A DNA stretch of 13,302 bases from Gammaproteobacteria bacterium (lineage in GTDB: Bacteria > Pseudomonadota > Gammaproteobacteria > Pseudomonadales > Pseudohongiellaceae): NCBI GenBank assembly GCA_003556835.1, contig PWQG01000373.1, positions 1-13,302 of the forward strand. The letters run 5' to 3'. This document shows, in pieces, positions 6,290 through 12,836 of this stretch. The notes under the pieces are model-generated. The model saw nothing but the letters and a program-made list of their open reading frames with translations, did not search any database and was not told where the DNA came from. Made by a program: the position numbers and the translations under genes. Position 1 is the stretch's first letter. Each line of letters starts with the position of its first letter.

Positions 6290-7169
6290 CGCCGGCTCCG
6301 ACTTTCTGTCGCGACTGGTACAGTTCCCTGTGCATGCTCTGGACATTGGTGAACTGACTGGCGAAGTGGGCCTTCAGGCCTTCGGTGATATACACGGAGC
6401 GATGCTGTCCGCCGGTGCAGCCGATACCGATGGTGATATAGCTGCGGTTGCTGGCCTCGAATCGTGGCAACCACTTCTCGAGAAACACCTTGATGTCCTC
6501 GAGCATCTCGTTGACCTCCGTGTGTGCCGAGAGGAATTTGCGGATCTCGGTATCGAGACCCGTCAGGCCACGCAGGTCCGCCTCCCAATAGGGGTTGGGC
6601 AGGCAGCGCACATCAAAGACGATATCCGCATCAATCGGCACGCCGTTCTTGAATCCGAAGGATTCGAACATCAGCGCCATCGTATTGTCTTTTTTCTCAA
6701 CAATACGTTGCCGGATACTGTCGCGCAGTTGATGGACCGACATATTGCTGGTGTCGATGGCCAGTCCGGCCAGGCGCGAAATCGGTTCCAGTAGTTCGCG
6801 CTCCCGATTGATCGCCTCGCGCAGCCCGACCTCGGGGCCGGTCAGAGGGTGTTTGCGTCGACTTTCACTGAAGCGTTTGATCAGGGTCGGCCCGTTGGCG
6901 TCGAGGAACACCACTTCGGTTACGATCCGACTTGGCTCCAGGTCGCGGATGATATCGGGAACCCGCTTCAGATCGATCGCGATATTGCGAGCGTCGATAC
7001 TCACGGCGATCCGGGGCACGTCAATGTCCTGCTGGCTGATCCGTTCCACCAGGCTGGGCAGGAGACTGGCCGGCAGGTTGTCGATGCAATAGTAACCGTG
7101 ATCCTCCAGCATATTGAGGGCGGTACTCTTGCCCGAGCCGGAGCGGCCGCTGATGATGAGAAGCTTCAC
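6276..7169 (-). CDS. rapZ: RNase adapter / nucleotide-binding protein RapZ
   Basis: This 297-residue protein is slightly longer than E. coli RapZ (284). The P-loop GRSGSGKS is at residues 8-15, and VVFLDANGPTLIKRFSESRRKHPL follows as the second nucleotide-binding element. The C-terminal domain contains the family signature IGIGCTGGQHRSVYI. In E. coli, RapZ delivers the small RNA GlmZ to RNase E and so tunes glucosamine-6-phosphate synthase; RapZ also senses GlcN6P. Whether such RNAs exist here is unknown. The start is a GTG at 7169, overlapping the ptsN stop as GTGA, which is strong coupling. The extreme C terminus reads HRELYQSRQKVGAGDAQG. As I recall it, E. coli ends with a basic Lys-Arg-Lys cluster important for RNA binding, so the basic patch here seems reduced and the tail longer, running 14 nt into npr. 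Confidence 0.95.
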   Translation of the reverse strand: MKLLIISGRSGSGKSTALNMLEDHGYYCIDNLPASLLPSLVERISQQDIDVPRIAVSIDARNIAIDLKRVPDIIRDLEPSRIVTEVVFLDANGPTLIKRFSESRRKHPLTGPEVGLREAINRERELLEPISRLAGLAIDTSNMSVHQLRDSIRQRIVEKKDNTMALMFESFGFKNGVPIDADIVFDVRCLPNPYWEADLRGLTGLDTEIRKFLSAHTEVNEMLEDIKVFLEKWLPRFEASNRSYITIGIGCTGGQHRSVYITEGLKAHFASQFTNVQSMHRELYQSRQKVGAGDAQG

Positions 7170-7630
7170 GAGCTCTCTGCCTCGAAGGAGGTGGCCGCTT
7201 CGTAGAGTGTGCGTTCCGAGTCGGCATCGCGCAGCGCCTGACAGAACGCATCCTGATGGAACAGCTCGGCCAGGCGACCCAGCACCCGCAGGTGCTCGTC
7301 AGTCTCTTCGACGGGCACTATCAGTACAAACAGCAGGTCGACGGCACGGGAGTCATTGGCGTCAAAATCAATGCCTTCGTCCAGGGTCACCAGGGCACCG
7401 GTGATCCGGTCACAGGTCTCGACCCGGCAATGGGGGATGGCGATACCTTTGCCGATGGCGGTGCTGCCCAACTGCTCGCGTGCCAGCAAAGCATTGTAGA
7501 CGGCATCGGCGGACAGGCTTGCCTGTCTTTCGGCAATCAGTTCACTTATCGTGGTCAGGAAGCGCTTTTTGCTGACACCCGGAAGTCGCGCAAAGCACAT
7601 TTCCGGACGGAGTATGGTTTCGATCTGCAT
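7166..7630 (-). CDS. ptsN: PTS IIA-like nitrogen regulatory protein PtsN (EIIA-Ntr)
   Basis: This 154-residue cytoplasmic regulator is the last phosphate acceptor in the PtsP-NPr-PtsN relay. In other proteobacteria its phosphorylation state controls potassium transport, sensor kinases and envelope stress. It is a single EIIA (PTS EIIA type-2) domain. The active-site histidine is H67 in GIAIPHCRV, preceded by REQLGSTAIGKG, and the FVLIVPVEETDEHLRVLGRLAELF helix segment is typical. It starts with ATG at 7630, and an extended -10 promoter lies about 50 nt upstream. Its TGA overlaps the rapZ GTG by 4 nt. In many gammaproteobacteria hpf separates rpoN from ptsN, but here only 85 bp lie between them. 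The Shine-Dalgarno sequence is weak. Confidence 0.96.
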   Translation of the reverse strand: MQIETILRPEMCFARLPGVSKKRFLTTISELIAERQASLSADAVYNALLAREQLGSTAIGKGIAIPHCRVETCDRITGALVTLDEGIDFDANDSRAVDLLFVLIVPVEETDEHLRVLGRLAELFHQDAFCQALRDADSERTLYEAATSFEAESS

Positions 7631-7679
7631 CTTGTCTGAAGCCTTGCCATGAGGGCCGCTTGCTGTGTGAGAGCGACAT

Positions 7680-7707
7680 TCTATACCAAAGGCTGCCGGG
7701 CTGGAAC
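7680..7707 (-). promoter_or_regulatory. Candidate extended -10 promoter for ptsN-rapZ-npr-darP
   Basis: In the 85-bp gap between rpoN and ptsN, the minus strand reads TGGTATAGAAT. This is an extended -10 (TGn) with TATAGA at 7680-7685. A weak -35 (GTTCCA, 7702-7707) sits 16 nt upstream. Transcription would start near 7672 and give a leader of about 40 nt. This would let the PTS-Ntr block be transcribed apart from rpoN. The box quality is good for the -10 and poor for the -35. Confidence 0.5.
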
Positions 7708-7715
7708 ACGCCGCC

Positions 7716-9230
7716 TCAGGTCAGGCGTTTGCGCTCGTTGGAGGGGGGGATCTGCATGGATTCGCGGTATTTGGCGACCGTACGTCGGGCCACATTGATG
7801 CCCTGTTCCTTGAGGATGTTGGTGATCTTGCTGTCACTCAAAGGCTTGCGAGTGCTCTCTGCGGCGACAAGTTTGCGGATCAGGGCACGGATGGCGGTGG
7901 AGGAGGCTTCGCCGCCGCTGGCTGTGCTCACGTGGCTGGAGAAGAAATATTTGAGTTCGAAGACCCCGCGCGGGGTGTGCATGTATTTCTGTGTGGTGAC
8001 ACGGGAGATGGTTGATTCGTGCATTTCGACCGCTTCGGCAATATCGTGCAGTACGAGGGGCTTCATGGCTTCCTCGCCGTGCTCGAGAAAACCCTGCTGG
8101 TGTTCGACGATGCGGGAGGCCACCTTGAGCAGGGTTTCGTTGCGGCTTTGCAGGCTTTTCAGGAACCAACGTGCTTCCTGGAGATTGTCCTTCAGGTAGC
8201 CGTTGTCCCGACTGCTGTCGGCGCGTTTCACCAGGGCGGCATAGTCCGGGTTGATACGCAGTTTTGGTGCCGTGTCTGCGTTCAGTTCCACCTGCCAGCG
8301 CCCACTACGGGTGTCTTTACGGACAAAGACATCCGGTACCACATAATCAGCCACGGCCGGGCTGATTTCCGACCCCGGGCGTGGATTGAGATTTTCGATC
8401 ACCTCCAGGGCATCACGCAGCTGATCTTCTTTGATGCGCGCCTGACGCTGGATCTGGGCATAGTCACGATTGCCCAATTGCGGCAGATGGTTGCGCGCCA
8501 GAATGCGGGCATTGCGGATGGCCTCGGTTTCCAGCTCCGGCGGCACCTGCGCCAACTGGATCAGCAGACATTCAGACAGGTCCCGGTAGCCCACGCCCAC
8601 CGGGTCGAATTGCTGGATCCGGTGCAGGACGGCCACCACCTCATCGAGATCGATTTCAAGTTCATCGGTCAGTGATTCATGAATGGATTCGACACTGACC
8701 GTCAGCATGCCGTTAGCGTCGATCCCGTCGATGACCGACATGGCGATCCGGCGGTCGACATCGGACATATGGGTCAGGTTGAGTTGCCAGTTCAGGTGGT
8801 CCTGCAGTGTCTCGCTGACCGTGTTGCGGGCTTCAAAATCACTGTTGTCCCCCTCCGGTGCTGCCATGCCGCTACTGTAACTGCCCTGATAGATGTCATC
8901 CCAGTTGGTGTCCACCGACAATTGTTCCGGGATGTTGTCTTCCCAACGGTTGTCATCTCCAGTGTCGCTGTCGCCGCTCTCACTGCCCTTGTTGTCACTA
9001 GCTGTTTCGGGAGGGGTTTCCTGACGGGCGGTATTGATGTCCTGGTGTGTCGCGTCCTCCGAAGCAAAAGCCTCCGACTCGTCGACTTCGAGCATGGGGT
9101 TGCTCTCGAGGGCTTCGTGGATTTCCTGCTGCAGATCCAGTGTTGACAGCTGTAGCAGGCGGATGGCCTGTTGCAGCTGAGGTGTCATGGTCAGCTGTTG
9201 GCCCAGCTTTAGCTGTAGAGACAGTTTCAT
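7716..9230 (-). CDS. rpoN: RNA polymerase sigma-54 factor RpoN
   Basis: This 504-residue sigma factor directs RNA polymerase to -24/-12 promoters and needs AAA+ activators. Region I is textbook: the glutamine/leucine-rich MKLSLQLKLGQQLTMTPQLQ and what follows through about residue 50, the activator-interacting part. Region II, about 50-125, is strongly acidic and low in complexity (SESGDSDTGDDNRWEDN) and a little longer than in E. coli, whose protein is 477 residues. The core-binding domain and helix-turn-helix region follow. The RpoN box ARRTVAKYRE, which reads the -24 element, is at 481-490. The ATG at 9230 gives the canonical N terminus, although no Shine-Dalgarno sequence is evident and no upstream in-frame ATG is nearby. 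A 139-bp gap separates it from lptB, so it probably has its own promoter in addition to read-through. Confidence 0.98.
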   Translation of the reverse strand: MKLSLQLKLGQQLTMTPQLQQAIRLLQLSTLDLQQEIHEALESNPMLEVDESEAFASEDATHQDINTARQETPPETASDNKGSESGDSDTGDDNRWEDNIPEQLSVDTNWDDIYQGSYSSGMAAPEGDNSDFEARNTVSETLQDHLNWQLNLTHMSDVDRRIAMSVIDGIDANGMLTVSVESIHESLTDELEIDLDEVVAVLHRIQQFDPVGVGYRDLSECLLIQLAQVPPELETEAIRNARILARNHLPQLGNRDYAQIQRQARIKEDQLRDALEVIENLNPRPGSEISPAVADYVVPDVFVRKDTRSGRWQVELNADTAPKLRINPDYAALVKRADSSRDNGYLKDNLQEARWFLKSLQSRNETLLKVASRIVEHQQGFLEHGEEAMKPLVLHDIAEAVEMHESTISRVTTQKYMHTPRGVFELKYFFSSHVSTASGGEASSTAIRALIRKLVAAESTRKPLSDSKITNILKEQGINVARRTVAKYRESMQIPPSNERKRLT

Positions 9231-9326
9231 GGTGCGCGGCGCAGCATTGTTCGGATGAATCCTCAGGGTATTGACAAGCGTCGGCTGCGTTTGGTAAGCA
9301 AACTTCGTGCCGATCCGTGTTCACTG

Positions 9327-9356
9327 ATTGTGCAACAACAGCCGCCTGCCTGACAA
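9327..9356 (-). promoter_or_regulatory. Candidate sigma-70-type promoter for rpoN, with a dyad in the leader
   Basis: In the 139-bp lptB-rpoN gap, the minus strand shows TTGTCA (9351-9356), an 18-nt spacer and CACAAT (9327-9332), about 100 nt before the rpoN ATG. Downstream, in the presumed leader, is a perfect 5-bp inverted repeat GTTTG-N5-CAAAC at 9289-9303, which could be a small hairpin or an operator. There is no T-run, so it is not a terminator for lptB. The -10 is imperfect. Confidence 0.35.
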
Positions 9357-9369
9357 GTCCCCTGCCGGG

Positions 9370-10095
9370 TCAGTAACGGAAATGTTCGCCCAGGTAGACT
9401 TCGCGCACCTTCTGATTGTCCAGGATCTGGCGGGGTTCGCCTTCGGCAATGATCTGCCCTTCGCTGACAATATAGGCCTTCTCGCAAATGTCCAGGGTGT
9501 CACGTACATTGTGGTCGGTGAGCAATACGCCGATTCCGCGATCGCGCAGGTGGGAAATGATGTCCTTGATGTCGCTCACGGAAATCGGATCGACACCGGC
9601 GAAAGGCTCGTCCAGCAGGATGAAACTCGGTTCGGCCGCCAGGGCGCGGGCGATCTCCGTGCGTCGGCGTTCACCGCCCGACAGGCTCATGCCTCGATTC
9701 TTGCGGATGTGAGTGATGTTGAATTCCTGTAGCAGGTTTTCCAGCTGCTCGTGGCGCTGTTTGCGGTCCAGTTCCTTGCGGGTCTGCAGGATGGCCATGA
9801 TGTTGTCTTCCACGGTGAGGCTGCGAAAGATGGACGCTTCCTGCGGGAGGTAGCCCAGGCCATGCCGGGCCCGCACGTGGATCGGGCGTCCGGTCAGCTC
9901 GGTGTCATTGACCTGGATCTTGCCCCGGTCGGAGGGGACCAGGCCCACAATCATGTAGAAACAGGTGGTTTTGCCGGCACCATTCGGTCCCAGCAGGCCG
10001 GCAATCTGGCCGCTGGCGACACTGATGGATACATCACGTACCACCTGTCGCCCCTTGTAGGACTTGGCCAGGTTTGTTGCGCTGAGCACATTCAT
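9370..10095 (-). CDS. lptB: LPS export ABC transporter ATPase LptB
   Basis: This 241-residue cytoplasmic ATPase powers extraction of lipopolysaccharide from the inner membrane, working as a dimer with LptF and LptG and handing LPS to LptC and LptA. All ABC motifs are present: Walker A GPNGAGKT at 36-43 with K42, signature LSGGERRR, Walker B FILLDEPFAGVDP with E163 as the general base, and the switch H195 in TDHN. Residue numbering and length match E. coli LptB exactly when the start is the ATG at 10095. That start also has AGGA 6 nt upstream, whereas the adjacent ATG at 10098 leaves only 3 nt. I therefore prefer 10095, but 10098 (ATGA overlap with lptA) cannot be excluded. The lptF and lptG genes are not in the window, as is usual. 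Confidence 0.97.
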   Translation of the reverse strand: MNVLSATNLAKSYKGRQVVRDVSISVASGQIAGLLGPNGAGKTTCFYMIVGLVPSDRGKIQVNDTELTGRPIHVRARHGLGYLPQEASIFRSLTVEDNIMAILQTRKELDRKQRHEQLENLLQEFNITHIRKNRGMSLSGGERRRTEIARALAAEPSFILLDEPFAGVDPISVSDIKDIISHLRDRGIGVLLTDHNVRDTLDICEKAYIVSEGQIIAEGEPRQILDNQKVREVYLGEHFRY

Positions 10096-10616
10096 CATTG
10101 GTCCTGTGGGGCCAGTACACCGCTGCAAGGTCCGGGTGAGCTGGTCGCGCCGGTCTCCAGGGTGTGGCGAATTTCCGCACATTGGAGAGCGGTCCTGCCG
10201 CGATTGAAGCTGGCGTCGCCGCTGAATTCGATGATGGTATGGACTTCGCCGTTCTGTGCTGCCGTGAAATAGTCGATGCGCTCGCTGTGACCCTCGATCA
10301 GCTCGGCATCCTCATCGGATTGGTATTCGAAGCGCGCCGGAAACCCGCGCACCCGGGCGCGGATCATCTCACCACTTACCGGATCCTGTTCCAGTGTGGC
10401 TTCATCACCCCAGAGTCGGGAATTGCCCTGGCGGATGTGGACATTGCCGCGCAGGGTGGTTACGCGGATTCCGTCGATGGTTTCGATGCTGCCGCCACCG
10501 TCAGAGCTGTAGACAATATCGAGGGCATCGTCGCCGGCCACCGGTTGCACGGCCAGCATAGCCAGAAGTAGCAGTGACAGCAGTATCCGTAATGGATGTT
10601 CATGGATCCGGCGCAT
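10095..10616 (-). CDS. lptA: LPS transport periplasmic bridge protein LptA
   Basis: This 173-residue periplasmic protein forms the beta-jellyroll bridge that carries LPS from LptC to LptD. The signal peptide is clear: MRRIHEHPLR, a leucine-rich core, and a likely cut after VAG at residue 28. The OstA/LptA repeats begin at RVTTLRGNVHIRQGNSRLWGDEATLEQ and continue through FSGDASFNRGRTALQCAEIRHTLETG. I chose the ATG at 10616 because it has AAGGGA 6 nt upstream and a normal signal peptide. The in-frame ATG at 10640 would add eight residues lying inside lptC. The gene overlaps lptC by 17 nt and touches lptB, so translation is coupled. Mature-region cysteines C146 and C164 might form a disulfide, which I do not recall from E. 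coli LptA. Confidence 0.95.
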   Translation of the reverse strand: MRRIHEHPLRILLSLLLLAMLAVQPVAGDDALDIVYSSDGGGSIETIDGIRVTTLRGNVHIRQGNSRLWGDEATLEQDPVSGEMIRARVRGFPARFEYQSDEDAELIEGHSERIDYFTAAQNGEVHTIIEFSGDASFNRGRTALQCAEIRHTLETGATSSPGPCSGVLAPQDQ

Positions 10617-11253
10617 TGTTTTCCCTTTCGCTGACATCATTGTCCGGTTGTTGGGTTCCGCTGTGGTAGCGGCCTTCCACGTGCTCCGGGAAGTCCACGT
10701 GGTCGCGGCTCAGATCGGCGCGTATTCCGCGTGACGTCTGGGCGAAGCCGGTGCTCTCGAGGTGCACCTGTTCATCGGTATAGAGCAGGCGACCCCCCGG
10801 CTCGAGAGTCAGGAACTCGGTGGTCAACACCACCGCCTGACCGGCTCCATCGCTGTACTCTACCCTGACCGAGTCGGCGAGGTCGAGTTGACGTATATCC
10901 GTGCTGTCGCCGTCGGCGGTGAAGATTCTGCCCGACTCGGCGCGCACCTGCCAGCGCAGTTGCTCGTCCTCGAACAGTTGCAGTTCGGGCAGCTCCACCT
11001 CGGAGCGGTTGTCAATATAGTGCACCTGGCGCCTGGCTGCCAGGATGTACTCCGGGTACCCCTGCTCATTGTAGCGTACCGTACGCAGGCCATCCGACCA
11101 GGCATCATACAGCAGCATCTGGTCAGGGTCGTCCCCGCTTCGGGAAATGTTCTGTTCGTGGGTCTGATCAAGGTAGAGAAACACGAGCAGGGTGATCAGT
11201 CCGACGGCGCCGATGGCAATGCCGGATTTGCGGCGACGCGAAATCTGACTCAT
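10600..11253 (-). CDS. lptC: LPS export inner-membrane protein LptC
   Basis: This 217-residue bitopic inner-membrane protein accepts LPS from LptB2FG and passes it to LptA. It has a basic N terminus (SRRRKSG), one transmembrane helix at about residues 11-28, and a periplasmic jellyroll domain with GYPEYILAARRQVHYIDNRSEVELPELQLFEDE, which is typical LptC. It is longer than the E. coli protein (191) because of a polar C-terminal tail (GTQQPDNDVSERENNAPDP) that is encoded where the reading frame runs into lptA. The ATG at 11253 overlaps the kdsC stop as ATGA. No Shine-Dalgarno sequence precedes it; the upstream bases are pyrimidine-rich (CCTCC), so translation probably depends on ribosomes finishing kdsC. 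Confidence 0.95.
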   Translation of the reverse strand: MSQISRRRKSGIAIGAVGLITLLVFLYLDQTHEQNISRSGDDPDQMLLYDAWSDGLRTVRYNEQGYPEYILAARRQVHYIDNRSEVELPELQLFEDEQLRWQVRAESGRIFTADGDSTDIRQLDLADSVRVEYSDGAGQAVVLTTEFLTLEPGGRLLYTDEQVHLESTGFAQTSRGIRADLSRDHVDFPEHVEGRYHSGTQQPDNDVSERENNAPDP

Positions 11254-11789
11254 AGGTAGGAGGCCATGATGTCGTCATACGCATCCTGCGCCTGCAGCAG
11301 GAAGTCAGCCAACTCGCGAACCGCACCCTGTCCCCCGGGTGCAGTCGTGATGGCAAGGGCGTGTTCCTTCAGTAAAGGGTAGGCATTGGGCACGGTCACA
11401 CCGAAGCCGACCGCCCTTATGGCTGCCAGGTCGGGCAGGTCATCGCCAATATAGGCTGTCTCCTCAAGAGTGAAACCTTCGGTCGTGAGCAGGGATTGTA
11501 ATGCGTCCAGTTTGTCCTCCCGGCCCTGTACCAGATGCGGAATGCCGAGCTCCCCGGCACGCCGTGTCAGCATCGCCGAACGGCGCCCGCTGATGATCGC
11601 TGTGGTCATGCCCTGTTGCTGGAGCAATTTGATACCAAGACCGTCCAGGATGTTGAAGCGCTTCAACTCACGGCCTTCGCTGTCGTAGAGCAGCTCGCCT
11701 CCGGTCAGCACACCATCGACATCCATGACCAGCAGGCGTATTGCCGCGGCCTGTTGTCGGGCTCGTTCCGGACTGCAGTTCAATTGCAT
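11250..11789 (-). CDS. kdsC: 3-deoxy-D-manno-octulosonate 8-phosphate phosphatase KdsC
   Basis: This 179-residue cytoplasmic HAD-superfamily phosphatase (type C0, no cap) removes the phosphate from KDO-8-P, giving KDO for the LPS inner core. HAD motif I is VMDVDGVLT with nucleophile D23 and acid/base D25. FNILDGLGIKLL follows, motif II is ISGR with S67, motif III is K93 in GREDKL, and motif IV is GDDLPDL at 115-121. The substrate-binding GGELLYDSEGRELKRF segment also fits KdsC. Length is normal. The ATG at 11789 has GAGG 7 nt upstream. The gene is 27 nt downstream of kdsD and overlaps lptC by 4 nt. The KdsD-KdsC pairing supports the assignment. Confidence 0.97.
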   Translation of the reverse strand: MQLNCSPERARQQAAAIRLLVMDVDGVLTGGELLYDSEGRELKRFNILDGLGIKLLQQQGMTTAIISGRRSAMLTRRAGELGIPHLVQGREDKLDALQSLLTTEGFTLEETAYIGDDLPDLAAIRAVGFGVTVPNAYPLLKEHALAITTAPGGQGAVRELADFLLQAQDAYDDIMASYL

Positions 11790-11816
11790 GACAACACCTC
11801 GCCTGTGTCCCCGGAT

Positions 11817-12803
11817 CTAAACCACATTGGCCTGCAACAGGTCGTGCATCCGGATGATACCGCTCATGCGGTTGTTACTGTCAACCACGACCAGGGTGTA
11901 GACACTGTTGTCCTGCATGATGCGCGCCGCCTCGGTGGCCAGTGCGTCCTGCTGCACGGTCTTGCAGTTGATGGACATGACAGCGGTGATTTCGGTCTCA
12001 CGAATATCCCGTCCGGCGTCGAGGGTGCGGCGCAGATCGCCGTCGGTGAACACGCCCAGCAACTCACCCTGTTCCGACAGGACGGTGGTCATGCCCAGCC
12101 CCTTGTTGCTCATTTCATACAGGGCCTCGCTGAGTTTCGTTCCCGCGGCCACGCTGGGAATGGCTTCGTCCCGGTGCATGATGTCGTAGACATGGAGCAG
12201 AAGACGTTTGCCCAGTCGCCCGCCAGGGTGGGAAAAGGCAAAATCTTCCTCGGTGAACCCGCGTGCTTCCAGCAGGGCCATTGCCAGCGCGTCCCCGAGC
12301 ACCAGGGCGACCGTGGTACTGGCGGTGGGCGCCTGGCCCAGGGGGCAGGCTTCCTGCTGTACGCTGCCATCGAGATTGACATCGGCATTGCGTGCCATGG
12401 TCGAGTCCGGATTGCCGGTCAGGGTGATCAGGGGTACACCCTTGCGCTTGAGCAGGGGCAGTATGGCCAGGATTTCCTCGGTGCTGCCCGAGTTGGAAAG
12501 AGCCAGTACCACGTCTTTCTGCGTGATCATGCCGAGATCGCCGTGGCTGGCTTCAGCCGGGTGCACGAACATGGCGGGACTGCCGGTGCTGGAGAGAGTG
12601 GCGGCAATTTTGCGCCCGATATGACCTGATTTGCCCATGCCGATGACCACGATGCGGCCCTGGCAGTGCAGCATCAGCTCGCAGGCCTGGATGAAGTCGG
12701 CGCCGATGCGGCCGGGCAGGCCGGCCAGCGCCTGTTTCTCGATATCGATGGTTCGCAGTGCGCTGTCGATCAGCGGGTGCGCAGTCCGGTGCTGTTCTTT
12801 CAT
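11817..12803 (-). CDS. kdsD: D-arabinose 5-phosphate isomerase KdsD (KpsF/GutQ family)
   Basis: This 328-residue cytoplasmic enzyme interconverts ribulose 5-phosphate and arabinose 5-phosphate, the first committed supply step for KDO. The N-terminal SIS sugar-isomerase domain contains GMGKSGHIGRK at 55-65, HPAEASHGDLG at 81-91 (H88 is in the catalytic region), SNSGSTEE at 103-110 and APTASTT at 158-164. Two CBS domains follow, about 205-262 and 268-328, with GVFTDGDLRR and IIRMHDLLQA as landmarks. Length matches E. coli KdsD. The ATG at 12803 has AGGG 6 nt upstream. It follows the CaCA exchanger by 33 nt and precedes kdsC by 27 nt. This position next to kdsC identifies it as the chromosomal KdsD rather than the capsule paralogue KpsF or GutQ. 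Confidence 0.97.
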   Translation of the reverse strand: MKEQHRTAHPLIDSALRTIDIEKQALAGLPGRIGADFIQACELMLHCQGRIVVIGMGKSGHIGRKIAATLSSTGSPAMFVHPAEASHGDLGMITQKDVVLALSNSGSTEEILAILPLLKRKGVPLITLTGNPDSTMARNADVNLDGSVQQEACPLGQAPTASTTVALVLGDALAMALLEARGFTEEDFAFSHPGGRLGKRLLLHVYDIMHRDEAIPSVAAGTKLSEALYEMSNKGLGMTTVLSEQGELLGVFTDGDLRRTLDAGRDIRETEITAVMSINCKTVQQDALATEAARIMQDNSVYTLVVVDSNNRMSGIIRMHDLLQANVV

Positions 12804-12836
12804 GGTTGTCCCTGGATGGTGCTATTCAGCATCTGT

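Noticed and set aside
6290..6346. Longer N terminus for NPr starting at 6346
   Set aside because: It would overlap rapZ by about 70 nt and add residues foreign to HPr proteins. The start at 6289 has GGAG at good spacing and gives a standard-length HPr.
8019..8675. Plus-strand open frame (218 codons) opposite rpoN
   Set aside because: It is antisense to the core of RpoN and has no recognisable motif or credible ribosome site, so I treat it as a shadow.
9010..9080. Acidic low-complexity stretch in RpoN as an unusual insertion
   Set aside because: Region II of sigma-54 is normally acidic and variable in length, so this is within family range.
11535..12629. Plus-strand open frame (364 codons) opposite kdsC and kdsD
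   Set aside because: It is antisense to two clear enzymes with all their motifs, and its translation shows no family resemblance. It is a shadow of kdsD/kdsC codon bias.
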